DNA of 55,671 nucleotides from Welwitschia mirabilis (GCA_051453625.1 JBOZIK010000001.1:206647423-206703093); one strand, 5' to 3'. Counted from the stretch's first letter, positions 11,370 to 24,190 are shown. The notes: a model not told the origin generated them from the letters alone. Program-made: numbers and translations.

Positions 11370-12430
11370 TTGGACATATTTCACACATTTTCTTTGGTTT
11401 TCCTTGATTGTTAGACATTAGGGTGCTATATTATACCATGAAGTGAAAAAAATAAAAAAATAAAAAAAAAAAACAACTAGATCATACAAATAAAAGTGTC
11501 AGAGAGAAATTGGAAGAAGTACACAACAAAGGAGTGTAGTATGGAAGGTATCTCCAATTTTTGAACTTAGGCTTGAGGAAGTTTTGCATAATAATTGTTA
11601 AAGTGTTATCACAATTTGAAGTAGAATATTGTTGTGTTGCCATATTTGAGTTGCAGTTTTGAACTTAGTGGTTTAAGCACATTTTGCTTTGGTTAGCGTA
11701 AGGAGGTCATTGAGATATTTTTACTTATGAGATTAAAGGGTGTAACATATCTATAACTATATTCAACTATTCTCTTAAAAATTTCCTACATGAGAAATAT
11801 GCTAGTTCACAACCTTTCCTCTAATCAAGTGATCATTATAATCCTAAAAAATGGAAAAGTTTAGAAGGTCATGGTTAACATAAGAGTATGTCTAAATTTT
11901 TGAAGTCAATATGCCATGAAATATAGCATTGTAATGAAGGTGAATATGAAACACTTAATGTAAGGATAAGTTATATGAATCCTTGGATTGATGATACCAA
12001 TAACTTTGAATAAATTACGTGAACTTATTTGTTAAAATACAATGGTGTGAAGCTAAAGGCTAGTCTATACCAACTACTTCCAACATGAAGCAACTAAGAA
12101 AACTTTCAACATAGTAAGTTTGCCAAAATGAAAAGGGTGAAGTATGACCTTATAATTTACTGTGAAGTTCTTAGTAAGATTGCATGATCCTTGTACATAT
12201 GAAGACATCAAATCATAGTTTGAACTGTAAATTAACCCTTAGGAAGATTGTGAAGATCTGTATGTCTATAAGGGTAACTTTTAATATATATTGTGGAGAA
12301 TATTTTCAAGATTATCATGATACAACCAATTTACAGAAGTAGCAACTTGGGAGACAAAAGTAGATATTAATTAGTGGATACCTAATTTTTTAGTAAGTTT
12401 CAAGGATAAAACTTCTTAAGGAGTGAGAAA
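11370..12430 (+). mobile_element. Family D internal 3' end, copy 2, with PPT
   Basis: Aligns with 10035-11085, starting at the same TTGGACATATTTCACAC motif and including the poly-A stretch and ACAACTAGATCATACAAAT block. It ends with polypurine tract AAGGAGTGAGAAA at 12418-12430, directly before the LTR at 12431. No recognisable protein domain. Confidence 0.8.
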
Positions 12431-12910
12431 TGTCACGTCCACATTTTTACTTTCTTATAAAATTTGCAGGTTTATGTTTAATGAAATATTTGAAAAATAT
12501 TGAATTACTTGAAATCCCAATTGTGGAAATTGCTATGTTCTTCAAATGCAATATTATTGAGTTGTAATATGAATACCTTTTGATTAAATGTTTGTACCTA
12601 ATTTTTATATGCTCTTGTGGTAGAAGTGATATCTTTTATTTACTTATGCAATTGAAAGTAAATGTTGAATTAAATTTATACTATGAAGACATGTTATTTA
12701 TTCCTTTTTTCCATTATTAAATGTGAATAATTATCTTGATTATATTACTAAAAACACCTAGTGGCTAGTCAATCATTTATGAGATGTTATGTAGCCCCTC
12801 TCTTAACTTCCCTCATTCATGATGTTTTGTCTTCAAATTCATAGAATCTTTACCAACTTTCATTTTGTCCTCATCTTCTTGTGACTCTTCACATTCCATC
12901 AAATCTTAAT

Positions 12911-12917
12911 TATAAAT
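12911..12917 (+). promoter_or_regulatory. LTR TATA box
   Basis: TTAATTATAAATAGAACTCTCC sits at the same place as the TATA box at 3880 in the partner LTR. Confidence 0.6.
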
Positions 12918-13487
12918 AGAACTCTCCTTTTTCTTTTTCTTCACTTTTATTTTTTTTGGGAGAACCTTTTTCTATGAGTTTTGGAGCCTAGAAAAGTCTT
13001 GAAGACTTGCAAAGATTTTGAGTTCTTCTTAAAAATTGGTATGGTCCTTTACTTTTATGCTTTCTTGTTGGTCCTTTCTTATACATTTTTGTATTGAAAT
13101 CGTTATGTTTATGTATGGTTTTATTTTTTTAAAATTTTCTTAATGGTCCTTCTTATGCATTTGCTTATTGAAATCGATGTATATGTATTCCTGTAAGACA
13201 GTTATTAAATCATGTGTTACTTGAATAAGAAAAACTCCAAGTTGACACTCATCTCATCTTTATCTACCTTTCCTCGATTTCTTGAAGTTATCTTCNNNNN
13301 NNNNNNNNNNNNNNNNNNNNNNNNNNNNNNNNNNNNNNNNNNNNNNNNNNNNNNNNNNNNNNNNNNNNNNNNNNNNNNNNNNNNNNNNNNNNNNNNNNNN
13401 NNNNNNNNNNNNNNNNNNNNNNNNNNNNNNNNNNNNNNNNNNNNNNNNNNNNNNNNNNNNNNNNNNNNNNNNNNNNNNNNNNNNNNN

Positions 13488-14150
13488 ATATATATTATGA
13501 ATACCATGGATCGCCAAATGAGGCAGTGGGCTTCATAGTTCACCAAATAAGGTAGTGAAGTTAATGATGATTGAGATTTTATATGTATATTATGAGTACC
13601 ACATCTTGCCGAATGAGGAAGTGGGCTTCATAGATCGCCGAACGAGGCAGTGAAGTTAATCATGATTAAGATTTTATATGTATATTATAAGTACCAAAAA
13701 TTACCAACGAGGCAGTGGGCTTCACAGATTGCCAAATGAGGCAGTGAATTTAAATATTATATAAGAACCACAGGTTACCAAATGAAGCAGTGGGCTTCAC
13801 AGATCACCGAATGAGGTAGTAAAGTGAAATATTATATGAGAACCATAGATCACCAAATGAGACAGTGGTCTTCACAGATTGTCGAATGAGGCAGCAAAGT
13901 CAATGATGATTAAGATTCTCTATGTATTTTATGAATACCACAGATTGCTAAATGAGGTAGTGGACTTCATATATTACTGAATGAGGTAGTGAAATTAAAT
14001 ATTATATGAGAATCACAAATCAGCAAATGAGGCAGTGGGCTTCACAGATAGTCGAATGAGGCAATGGAGTGAAATATTATATGAGAATCATAGATTTCCA
14101 AATAAGGCAGTGAACTTCATAGACCGCGCGAATGAGGTAGTGTGAAGTTA
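13488..14150 (+). repeat. Minisatellite inside family D LTR (second copy)
   Basis: Same AATGAGGCAGTGGGCTTCA and GTGAAGTTAATGATGATTG units as at 4374-5065, with a different order and number of units. The two arrays have therefore changed by gain or loss since the LTRs were identical. Confidence 0.85.
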
Positions 14151-16215
14151 ATGATGATTGAAATTATATAGTTGATATTCATGTTAATAACCATAAGTTC
14201 ATTATCTGTGTATGTCTTGGATTTCTTGAAAGTCTTGAACTATTTCTTTCTGTCTCAATCCTTGAAGTATCTTGCCAAAATACCTATTCTTGCCTAGGCC
14301 ATACTAGAGGCTGTGAGACTTTCATAGTTCTCATCCCATACCTTTGTGTGATAGGTGGTAAATCTGAAGTCTAATTGCTGAGATGGACATGCATTTATGA
14401 AGGATCATTGGATCTATATTTGTATAAAAATATTCTGATTAAATGTATCTCTTTTTGGCTATAAGAGTTAAATACCTAAAAACATGAACATTCAATGTCT
14501 TATTTATTATTGTGATGAGAGATAGATTCTATTTATTCATAAAATGTGTGGCTTGCAATAATTGAAGTTTACTTGAAAATATTATGATACATGGGATGAT
14601 GATTTTCCTTCTTGAAATTTTATAATAAACTTATTATTTGAAGGTCAAATTTTCCAGTTATCATCTAATGAAATTGATTAAAATCTTGAATCTTGCCCAT
14701 GTGTTTATGAGATATTTTGTTTTTATCAAATGGAAAAATTGTGAAATTTGAGAATCTTTTAAAATAATCTTGAATGTTATACATTATTACTATTCAAAAG
14801 TGGAAAGTTGTTACAATGTTTCATAAAAAATATTAATAAAGATTTGTGACTAGTTGAAGTTTTTTTGAGTCAGTAAGTCTAAAGGTAAGACTTCTAGTAA
14901 CATTTAATTCTCTTCTAAATCTAATATTTTCAAGTTAGAAGGTTGGGATCGCTAAGTAAGGAATCCTAGCAAAGAAGATAAGTTAAAGCTAATGAAGTAA
15001 AATAAATAAATTTAGCAATTTTATAGTCCCACAATATAAAGTGCCAATAGAAAATTCAAAGAAAAAATAGTAAAATCTTTTTTTCCATACCTTCCACTGG
15101 CTTATTTATGGATTTATTATTTCCTTTCAATTCTCACAAGGAATAGATCCTTAATGATTTTAATACATTAATGGATTAGGGTGATATGTCCTATTTCATC
15201 CAAATAAGTAGCAAAAATCTATAAAAACTAGTTAGCTCTATACATGGAAGATTGATATAACATCAATAATTCAGGATGGTTGGTCAATGTTTATGGCCTC
15301 AGAAGTTTAATAGATAAGAGTAAAGTCTAGTTAAAACCTCAAAAATTTAAGAAAATATAACCTTATTATGAATTGTCCTAACTATTTTTTGAAACTCATC
15401 ATGATTTGGACATGTGATTCATTTGAAATACCTTCTAAACTATAGGTGTTCTTAACAAAGAAGTGTATGTAGAATAATTAGAGGTTTTGTAGATCCTCAT
15501 AAATCAAACCATGTCTATAGACTCAAGAAAGCTTTATCTTACTCCTGCTACAAGTTTCACATATATTCAAATTAATATTTAAATTTGATCTTAAATGATG
15601 AACTTAGAAATAGTATTTTTAATGAACTTAAAAACAATATTTTTAAAATAAAAAATGAAGGTATCTTGGATTCCAAAAACATTATTTAGACATAAAAATA
15701 TAAGTTTTAGTTTCCTTCATCATGTAAGGAGGATGAACAAAATGAAAATGAAGATGGAAAAAGCATATGAAATAATCAACATGTGAAGATTAATTAATAG
15801 TTTATATATATTTGGAGCATCCTTTAATATGAGTAAGAGACACTCCCTCGTCCCCAAAGAAATTAAGGCCTAAGAAAAGAAAGCTATCTTTCCTCTTAAA
15901 ATTAATAAATGGTTGTGTGATAGGAAAGACCCCTTGAAAAAAACTAATTTAAGGTATCCACCTTAAAGAGGGCCATTATTAACAAAGTTACAAATTCTTG
16001 AGATGAAAATTACAAAGTTTAAATTTTCTATCAATAATATAGATAGTTTTTATTTTTATTAATGATTTTAATAGAAGGAATAATCAGGATTTAATCCCTT
16101 ACTAAATAAGTAACGTTTGCAAGTTTAGAAAAAGAAAAGTGGGTTTTATGTTTTGGGTATCAAAGTGTCCCAGTAAGTTTAGAGTTTTCAACATTAGTAT
16201 TATTGGAGTGTTATA

Positions 16216-16264
16216 ATTTGGTATTGGAGTTTTAAAGATAATAATCTTCAACTATAGAATTTTT
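16216..16264 (+). other. Start of a further D internal region, with PBS
   Basis: ATTTGGTATTGGAGTTTTAAAG (primer site 16219-16229) matches 7030-7080 and stops abruptly at 16264, where element A begins. A third internal copy of D was therefore interrupted or truncated by A. Confidence 0.7.
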
Positions 16265-16657
16265 GAATCATTGCAAGAGTATTAAGTACTAATTGAGCAT
16301 TGTTAACAAGAGATGTGAATGGATGTGATCTAAATATGAAAAGATATATCCCATCATTATGTAATATAAGCCTATGACATTAGGTGAAGCGGATAGACTA
16401 GGTGGATGTAACCAATAACAACCTTGACTAATCCTTAAGGGTTCCAAAAGGAGGACTAAGGTCATAGTCCATGTCTTTACCTATAACAACTAGTACAAAT
16501 CTATTTGCTAATGACATGGAATGTAAGTTAGTGCTATTAATAATAAAATCCTTATCTCTTTAAATTATTCCTTGTTATTCTTATGAATTTTGGAATATTA
16601 CTTAAAATGTTCCTTTTTATGTAAAGTAATTTAAAAATAGTAAAATGAAACATTACA
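16265..16657 (+). repeat. Element A 5' LTR
   Basis: Matches the reverse complement of the element B LTRs in the segments ATGACATTAG, GGATGTAAC, ACTAGTACAAAT-like and the terminal AAAATGAAACATTACA. The first ~20 bases (TGTAATGTTCC in B) are not found, so the 5' edge is truncated or decayed. Confidence 0.75.
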
Positions 16658-16674
16658 TTTAATATTAGAGCCAC
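16658..16674 (+). other. Primer-binding site, element A
   Basis: TTTAATATTAGAGCCAC directly after the LTR end matches a tRNA-iMet primer site with GG to AA and C to T changes. The next bases (AGTAGTAAACTACTAG) match the element B leader. Confidence 0.7.
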
Positions 16675-16874
16675 TAACAAGTAGTAAACTACTAGTTAAG
16701 GAAAATGATAAAAGGACTCAATTTATAAATAAAACAGCCAAAGTCCAAATAGTACATCAAATAACAAGAATATGATGATAAAAAAAATAAGATGTTAGCA
16801 AAAATAGGCTGCATGACACCTTGACAAGAAAAAACAAACATCACTACTGAGGAGGAAGGAGATNNNNNNNNNNA

Positions 16875-19126
16875 GATCCTCCATGAAGAAGATAACAGGG
16901 TTGCAATCCTTCATGCTTAGGATAGAAGGCTTCATGCCACTTGAAACTACTTCCATCCTAGTAGGCTATTTAGGAACCATCACAGTACTAATTTTAACCA
17001 AAGAAAAAGCTACTATAGAATCTACCACAGTAATGGGATACAACTGCTTATAGAGCTTCATATGAAGCTTACTGTAAGCAATCAAAGTTTCCAATAGATG
17101 TTCCTTCAAGAACTTCTCACCATGATATAACATATTAATGTCATCACTAGTAATGGCCAAATAATCCGCACAAGCCTGAATCATCCTCTCAATCTTTGCC
17201 AACTGAGCACATAAGGCAGTCTGACTTTCTTCTATTGTAGTCATACGTGAAGCATCTGCTTATTATTTTTATCTAACAAACACATGTTTTTCATCTCATT
17301 CTCTAGCATCTAAAGGGAATTACTCATGAACTCCTATACTTTGATCCCATGTTGAGTCATGTAGTATAATGACTCCATCATATCAATCATGTTATAGAAA
17401 TCTTAGAGTGGAGTAGGCCATTCATGCTATGGAGAATAATGAGGAGTGAAATAAGCAGAATGACTATACTCAAAGTCCCCTAGTACATTTGCTACCTTAG
17501 ATCAACGATGGGTGTAGATTTCATCTAGACATAAAGGATGCATGACCTATACATGCAAGGGAGGCTAAAAAGGAATTGATAATCTCCTAACTAATCCATC
17601 ATCCTTGACCTTGGAATACAAGGTATTCACCACTGATAAGAGTTGATCAGTATGATAAGATACTTAACCCTATTCATTTACAATGGACTGTGGAGCCACA
17701 GGTGGGTAATGACGAGGCTTTAAATAATGGCAAGCAATATAAGGACTCTAACCTAGAGGCATAAAATAGGGGATAGAATAGGATGTATCCCCTTGATCCA
17801 TTAAGGTATCAAAATCATTAAGTACCTCTTCCCCTTCAGAATTGAAATGGAATAATAAATCCATGAAGAGGCTAATGAAAGGGACAGAAGGAAGAGTTTC
17901 AATTATAATAATTCACTTCTCCCTTAGCTATCAAAGGGAGAGATCCTCAGAAGGTCGTGGGGTTAAATCTATATCCTCCTCAACTAAATCCTCTACACGA
18001 GAAACCTAGAATAAAATAAGAAAATGCCTCTGTCAAACAAAAAAGGGGAATAAAGGAAAAGAAGAGATGATAATAGGTAATACCCCATAGGGCCAGTGTC
18101 ATAAAGAAAAGCTAAGTGATGCATCCTATTCTTCTTCTGGTTCCACAGACATAGGGTGATTCACTGGAGCTTTGTTATGTTTCCGGCAGAAAGAGTCACA
18201 AGATCCTAAAGCCTTATTCATCTGCAAATACCAAATAATAAAAAACCAAAGTTATCAAAAATATACTTAACAACAAGGTTTCTCAGCAAGATCCATACCT
18301 TAGATGAAATAGAAAAAGTACCCTGAGATGTCTCTCTATAGTCATAACTCCTGGGATCTTCACCCTCCACAGATAAGAAAGAATGAGAATGTAATAAAGA
18401 GCGAGTAAGGATTTCATAAAAAACAAAACATAGAAAAAATCTATAGAAATAGCTATAAATGGCTATAGACCTCTTAGACGCATAAAAGCAAAATATAAAC
18501 CTAATAAGATGTGGCCATAAAAATACTTCCCCATATCTCCATTTCTCTCTAGTAGGTTAACTGGGAAAAGATGGAAGAACAGATAATTAAGGCCTAATCT
18601 AAACAAAATCCACTAGTTAGAAAAGAGGAATAATTAAATTATGTAAGTGGAAATCTCACTCATCCAATCATGAAGAAAGGCCATACCAGCAATCAGCTCC
18701 CCACAAGTTGCAAAATACAAAGTGGCAAAATTCCCAATAGAGACCCTATGATGATGGGTATCCATCTCTTGTGTACACAAAAACTCATTTAAACAATTAG
18801 CTAAGAAGTAATAAATGTCCTCATCAGAATAAGAAATGTTGAAAGAAACATAATCACCTTCACTCATCCCAAAGACCAGTCGGATGCTCTCTTCTAAAAT
18901 TTGAATTAGGCCATGATGAGGATGGGTAATGGTAGTAGTATTTGGATTAATGAAAAAGTACAAGGAATCCAGGATGAAAAGAATGGTAGGATGATGCAGA
19001 TAGAAAGATGAAAAGCTATAGAGATATAAGATATTGGAGGAGAAGATCTAGGAGAACCCTTACTCTAAAGTGCATTCCTGTATTTCCATCATTATAGACC
19101 TAACATTAGTAGAATTATAAGAAATA
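16875..19126 (-). pseudogene. Antisense intron-containing gene of element A
   Basis: The strand opposite to gag-pol encodes a protein that matches the plus-strand gene at 40500-43006 in element B segment by segment. From its 5' side: an NSTNVRS segment near 19110-19090; an open stretch 18963-18634 with SDEDIYYFLANCLNEFLC; a serine-rich segment ending SISSK at the first splice donor; a short exon starting MNKALGSCDSF (18221-18084); and a long exon with LVEEDIDLTPRP, GEEVLNDFDTLMDQGD and, in the open stretch 17244-16966, ESQTALCAQLAKIERM. Introns are 18298-18222 (77 bp) and 18083-18006 (78 bp), both GT...AG. Several stops and at least one 1-bp frameshift make it a pseudogene. The 5' part and promoter fall in the gap 19127-19967. 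I do not recognise the protein family. Ten Ns lie just beyond its 3' side (16864-16873). Confidence 0.75.
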
Positions 19127-19967
19127 NNNNNNNNNNNNNNNNNNNNNNNNNNNNNNNNNNNNNNNNNNNNNNNNNNNNNNNNNNNNNNNNNNNNNNNNNN
19201 NNNNNNNNNNNNNNNNNNNNNNNNNNNNNNNNNNNNNNNNNNNNNNNNNNNNNNNNNNNNNNNNNNNNNNNNNNNNNNNNNNNNNNNNNNNNNNNNNNNN
19301 NNNNNNNNNNNNNNNNNNNNNNNNNNNNNNNNNNNNNNNNNNNNNNNNNNNNNNNNNNNNNNNNNNNNNNNNNNNNNNNNNNNNNNNNNNNNNNNNNNNN
19401 NNNNNNNNNNNNNNNNNNNNNNNNNNNNNNNNNNNNNNNNNNNNNNNNNNNNNNNNNNNNNNNNNNNNNNNNNNNNNNNNNNNNNNNNNNNNNNNNNNNN
19501 NNNNNNNNNNNNNNNNNNNNNNNNNNNNNNNNNNNNNNNNNNNNNNNNNNNNNNNNNNNNNNNNNNNNNNNNNNNNNNNNNNNNNNNNNNNNNNNNNNNN
19601 NNNNNNNNNNNNNNNNNNNNNNNNNNNNNNNNNNNNNNNNNNNNNNNNNNNNNNNNNNNNNNNNNNNNNNNNNNNNNNNNNNNNNNNNNNNNNNNNNNNN
19701 NNNNNNNNNNNNNNNNNNNNNNNNNNNNNNNNNNNNNNNNNNNNNNNNNNNNNNNNNNNNNNNNNNNNNNNNNNNNNNNNNNNNNNNNNNNNNNNNNNNN
19801 NNNNNNNNNNNNNNNNNNNNNNNNNNNNNNNNNNNNNNNNNNNNNNNNNNNNNNNNNNNNNNNNNNNNNNNNNNNNNNNNNNNNNNNNNNNNNNNNNNNN
19901 NNNNNNNNNNNNNNNNNNNNNNNNNNNNNNNNNNNNNNNNNNNNNNNNNNNNNNNNNNNNNNNNNNN
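19127..19967. other. Sequencing gap (841 N)
   Basis: Run of N hiding the 5' end and promoter of the antisense gene and the start of the repeat array in element A. Reading frames reported across it are not real. Confidence 1.
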
Positions 19968-21065
19968 ACATCGCACTTGTAGATGGGCTATGTTACACTT
20001 TACAGGCTAACGTCACACTTTCAGATGACCATGCTACACTTTAAAGGTCAACATCACACTCTTGGATGATTGACATTATACTTTAGCTACCGATGTCATA
20101 ATTCTAGATGGCTAATATCACACTTCAAAGGCAAACCTAGAGGGCCAACATCACACTCCTAAAAGGTTGATGTTGCACTTTCACTTAGTCTAGCCAAATC
20201 CAATGTCACACGTTNNNNNNNNNNNNNNNNNNNNNNNNNNNNNNNNNNNNNNNNNNNNNNNNNNNNNNNNNNNNNNNNNNNNNNNNNNNNNNNNNNNNNN
20301 NNNNNNNNNNNNNNNNNNNNNNNNNNNNNNNNNNNNNNNNNNNNNNNNNNNNNNNNNNNNNNNNNNNNNNNNNNNNNNNNNNNNNNNNNNNNNNNNNNNN
20401 NNNNNNNNNNNNNNNNNNNNNNNNNNNNNNNNNNNNNNNNNNNNNNNNNNNNNNNNNNNNNNNNNNNNNNNNNNNNNNNNNNNNNNNNNNNNNNNNNNNN
20501 NNNNNNNNNNNNNNNNNNNNNNNNNNNNNNNNNNNNNNNNNNNNNNNNNNNNNNNNNNNNNNNNNNNNNNNNNNNNNNNNNNNNNNNNNNNNNNNNNNNN
20601 NNNNNNNNNNNNNNNNNNNNNNNNNNNNNNNNNNNNNNNNNNNNNNNNNNNNNNNNNNNNNTTCTAAAGGTCCAAATTATACTTTTTTTTTACAAACATT
20701 TCCTATTCTACTCACCTGCCTAAATAAACTTAATGTCATACTTGAGTGCCTAACATCGCACTTGGGTACTTGATGTTGCACTTATTACCTGCAGGACTAG
20801 AACCTCCCTTCATCTCTCAAAAATCACCTATTCATTCACTATCACAAAAGGATCTAACATCATACTTAATGACTTGATGTTGCACTTGCAGGCTTGATGT
20901 CACATTCATACCCTAGATGCATTATCACCCTGCAGCATTACTCAATAAGACCCAGAATTATTCCAAAACCCTTGATGTTATACCTAGGTATCTAACGTAG
21001 TGCTTAATATACATAGGTAACTAATGTTGTACTTGGGTCTCTAACATCATCCTTGGATGCCTAAT
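19968..21065 (+). repeat. Array of ~20-bp repeats in element A
   Basis: Successive variants of a GATGTCACACTTGGGTGCCT-like unit, with phases of about 17-25 bases and drifting spacers. Examples are AACATCGCACTTG, TTGATGTTGCACTT and AACGTCACACTTTC. The conserved core is a GT/AT-C-CACTT block. Ns at 20215-20661 lie within the array. Element B carries the same array on the opposite strand at 39425-40370. It separates the antisense gene from gag. Confidence 0.85.
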
Positions 21066-21197
21066 AATAATCAAAATTCCTTTGGTAGTTGTTGTCCATG
21101 TCAGCGAAGTTATTATGGTAACTGCTAGAAACTATTTTTTCTAACTTTTTTCTTAACTACTAGATGGTTACAAGTCCCTAACTATTACCAACGACAC

Positions 21198-21205
21198 TAT
21201 AAAAA
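21198..21205 (+). promoter_or_regulatory. Internal TATA box upstream of gag, element A
   Basis: ACGACACTATAAAAAGATAG lies about 90 bp before the gag region. The aligned position in element B (39301-39310, minus) reads TATAAAAGGA, and the ~130 bp before it also align between A and B. A second promoter besides the LTR, driving gag-pol, is inferred. Confidence 0.5.
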
Positions 21206-21289
21206 GATAGAACCATTAGAGAAGAAATCAGAAAGAGAGAGAAAGAAAACACTTAAAGAATAAGGCAGGTGTGTGAGTTTAGGAGGACA

Positions 21290-22290
21290 TTAAACCCTAT
21301 GGTGCACCATAGAACATAGGGTCAATGAATAAATCAAGGCACTAGAAGGTCAAATTAACTATATTTGGCCCCAAAATGAACAACTAGCCTATAAGATCAG
21401 TAGCCTTCATTTTTATCTAGAGGAAATACCTATAGAACATAATATAAGACCATCTCAAAAATTACCATCTATATCAAGATAGCATACTCCTATAGCTAAT
21501 ATTGACCTCCAAAACATTCAAATGAGGTTATTGAATATAGAGGCCAACTTTTAAGCTTTTCTGACTAATAGAAATAATCATCCTAATATTAAACAATGTG
21601 AAGGAGAAGAAATTGCAAAGATAATATACTTAAGGAACTATAAAGATAGGGCTAGAATAAGTGAGGAAGCCATATCTTAGATTTGGCAATTGGAGAATCA
21701 TTTTAAACTTTAAAATATACCTTAAGAAATATAATGTGTATATAATACTACATTTCTTATAGGAAATGCATAGGAATGGTGGTTCACATGTCAATAGAAA
21801 TACCTACACAGGATACCATTGAATACCTTTATTGAAGAATTTAAAATAAAGTTCATTCTAGAAGATTTTATTAAAGATCAAATGGTGGAGTTTTAATGCC
21901 TACGCTTGGGTAAACATACATTGGATAAACATTGGTCAACATTCCAATCCTTCATGAAGTACCAAAATAATTTCATAGAGAAGTAGTTGATTAACAGTTT
22001 TATTAGGAAATTACCATCCAAACTTTCAATCATTCTACACAGTTTGGAAATTAAGTCTATAGAAGATTCCTATTAAAAAACAAGACCTTATCTTCATGTC
22101 AAGAGAATAGATAAACAAACCAACCACACCACAGGGATAAACATCCTCCTTCAACTACACCACTAGCAAGGGAGCCATACATAACTAATCTTACCTATTA
22201 CGAGTATTATAAGAGAGGCCACATTACCAAGAACTATCCTTATAAAGCATGACCACAAAATGTTCCTTAGCATAATCAACCTCAAGCTCT
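21290..22290 (+). pseudogene. Degenerate gag of element A
   Basis: Encodes the capsid/nucleocapsid polyprotein that packages element RNA. A WQLENHFKL segment near 21680, NA-EWWFTCQ near 21770 and a TFIEEFKIKFILEDF segment near 21830-21875 fit plant Gag. Near 22186-22250 a zinc-knuckle remnant reads YYEYYKRGHITKNYPY, with the cysteines of C-X2-C-X4-H-X4-C changed to tyrosine (TGT to TAT). Many stops fall at expected Gln or Trp codons. It follows the internal TATA box and precedes the protease by about 50 bp. Confidence 0.7.
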
Positions 22291-22303
22291 TCAAAGTTCG
22301 CCT

Positions 22304-22660
22304 ATGCCATCCAAAAAACTCTATGCTATCATTCAAATAGGTGTGATTCATAATCAAAACTTTATTCTAGAATTATGTGGTCATATTTTATTTTTTTCTA
22401 TTTCATTCCTAGTTGATAATGGTGCATTACATGATTTCATTTCATCATCTTTATTTTACAAATTAAATATCACTACTTTCAAAAAACACAAGTCTACTAT
22501 AGGAGTTATAGGGGGTAGTGTTCTTACACAAGATGTGCCTGTAGCCCTTATCACTTTTACCATTCATGATTTATACTTTAGGAATAAGTTTTATGTCTTT
22601 CAAATTAGAGAATACCATGCCATTTTAGGAATCCATTTCTTAATTAGATATAATGTTTAG
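22304..22660 (+). pseudogene. Retropepsin-like protease domain, element A
   Basis: The longest open frame of this element (118 codons). It shows FLVDNGALHDFIS at about residues 36-48, the active-site loop of gypsy aspartic protease (normally D-S/T-G-A). The aspartate is kept and the next residue has become Asn. AILGIHFLIRYN near the C-terminus matches the conserved ILG-D-W/F-L block. The enzyme cleaves the Gag-Pol polyprotein. The apparent ATG is only an internal Met; the domain belongs to the longer polyprotein frame. A stop at 22658-22660 precedes the RT region. Confidence 0.8.
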
Positions 22661-22879
22661 ATTAACTTTCATCAATGAACCTTGTAATTATCTCATTTGT
22701 TTAGGGAACGAATATTTAAAAAGTAGGAAAAGAGAAAGGAGACATTCTTAACCTCACCAAAATAAACCATAAAAGCTTAAAAAGAAACAGGTATTCATTG
22801 CCCTAGTACAAGTAGAAGATCATAAAGAAGATCCCTCTATACTAGGTAACTAAAAGAATTTTTAGATGTATTTGAAGAT

Positions 22880-24190
22880 TCAAAAATTCTACTTCTCAAG
22901 AGAAAAGAATAGCATGTAATCGACTTAATCCCTGGAGCACAACTAATAACTAGAGCACCCTATTATTTATTAGTAGTAGAATTGAGAGAGCTGAAGTTAT
23001 AGATTGAACAACTATTGTTAGAAGGAAAGATCTGTCCTAGTGTGTCATCATGGGGGCACAAGTATTATTTGTTAATAAGAAGGATGATATCTTGTAGCTC
23101 TACATTGATTATAAATAATTCAACAAAGTAATCATCAAGAATAGATATCTGATATCATGAATCGATGACCTATTGAATAAACTATAAGGAGTGAAGTGCT
23201 TTTTAAAGATCGATTTGAAATCTAATTACTAGTAGATCTGTATCAAGGATGAAAATTTCTATAAGACTACTTTCAGAATAAAATATGAAAATTATGAGTT
23301 TGTAGTAATGCCTTTCAATTTAAAAAATTTCCTGGGCACTTTTATGAGTTTAATGAATGATGTTTTTCAACCTTACTTGGATAACTTTATTATTGTCATC
23401 TTAGATAATATCCTAAAATATTTTAAAAACTAGGATGATCATATTACATATTTGTAAAAAATTCTACACATTTTATTTAAGAATAAATTAAAGGAAAAAT
23501 TAAGTAAATGCAAATTCTTTCAAATAGAAATTAGTTATCTATGACATATCATCTCCAATAAAAGAATTATAACATACCCAACTAAACTACAAGCTATAAG
23601 GAAATGGCCAAATTTAAAGGACAACATTCAAGTATGAAGTTTTTTAGGATTGACTGACTTCTACCAGAAATTTATTCTAGTATTTTCTCAACTTGTAGCA
23701 CCATTAGCAGACTTAATAAAAGCAAAAAATACATTCCACTTTAATGATAAATGTAAGGAGATATTTATTATATTGAAGTTGCTACTTCCAATAGAACCAA
23801 TCCTTAAGATTGTAGACATAAACAAATCATTTATAATTACCACAAATGCTTCTACTCAATGAATAAAAGCCATACTTAGATAAGATAATTAAGTGATTGC
23901 ATATGAATCATAAAAACTAAACCAGCATAATAAGAACTATCCCATACATGATTTGGAATTATTAGTCGTAGTACATGCTTTAAAAGTTTAAAGGCATTCT
24001 CTTGTGGGAAATGAATATCTTCTTAAAACAGATCATAAAAGCTTATAGTATTTTCAAAAACAACCCATTTTAAATATGTAGTAGAGAAGATGGGGTGAGT
24101 TACTTGTAGAATACAACTTCAAGTTACAGTACACCTTGGAAAAAGAAAACAAAGTAGTAGATGCTTTGAGCAAGATGTAGTGTATGTTAG
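22880..24190 (+). pseudogene. Reverse transcriptase and RNase H, element A
   Basis: Fingers/palm blocks are readable across frames: ELRELKL and LLLEGKICPSVSSWG near 22980-23055; FLKIDLKSNYQ near 23200; YENYEFVVMPFNLKN near 23285-23330; FMSLMNDVFQPYLDNFIIVILDNI near 23340-23415. The catalytic YxDD pair has become LDN. After the connection block (LGLTDFYQKFI, 23646) RNase H shows FIITTNAS near 23832 (normally TDAS), HDLELLVVVHALK near 23950 and EKENKVVDALSKM near 24140-24178. It copied element RNA into DNA. Stops and D-to-N changes inactivate it. Gypsy-type domain order (RT, RH, IN) excludes copia. Confidence 0.88.

Larger units (their letters stand above)
12431..16215 (+). mobile_element. Family D LTR, copy c (3.8 kb)
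   Basis: Aligns with 3397-7029 from TGTCACGTCCACATTT to AGTGTTATA (original CA end now TA). It contains a 192-N gap at 13296-13487. It is followed by a primer-like site, not by flanking host DNA, so another internal region originally lay downstream. Frames at 13212-13546 are artefacts of the N run. Confidence 0.85.

Noticed and set aside
22163-22357. Minus-strand frame opposite the element A gag/protease junction
   Set aside because: Shadow of the plus-strand zinc-knuckle and protease coding region.
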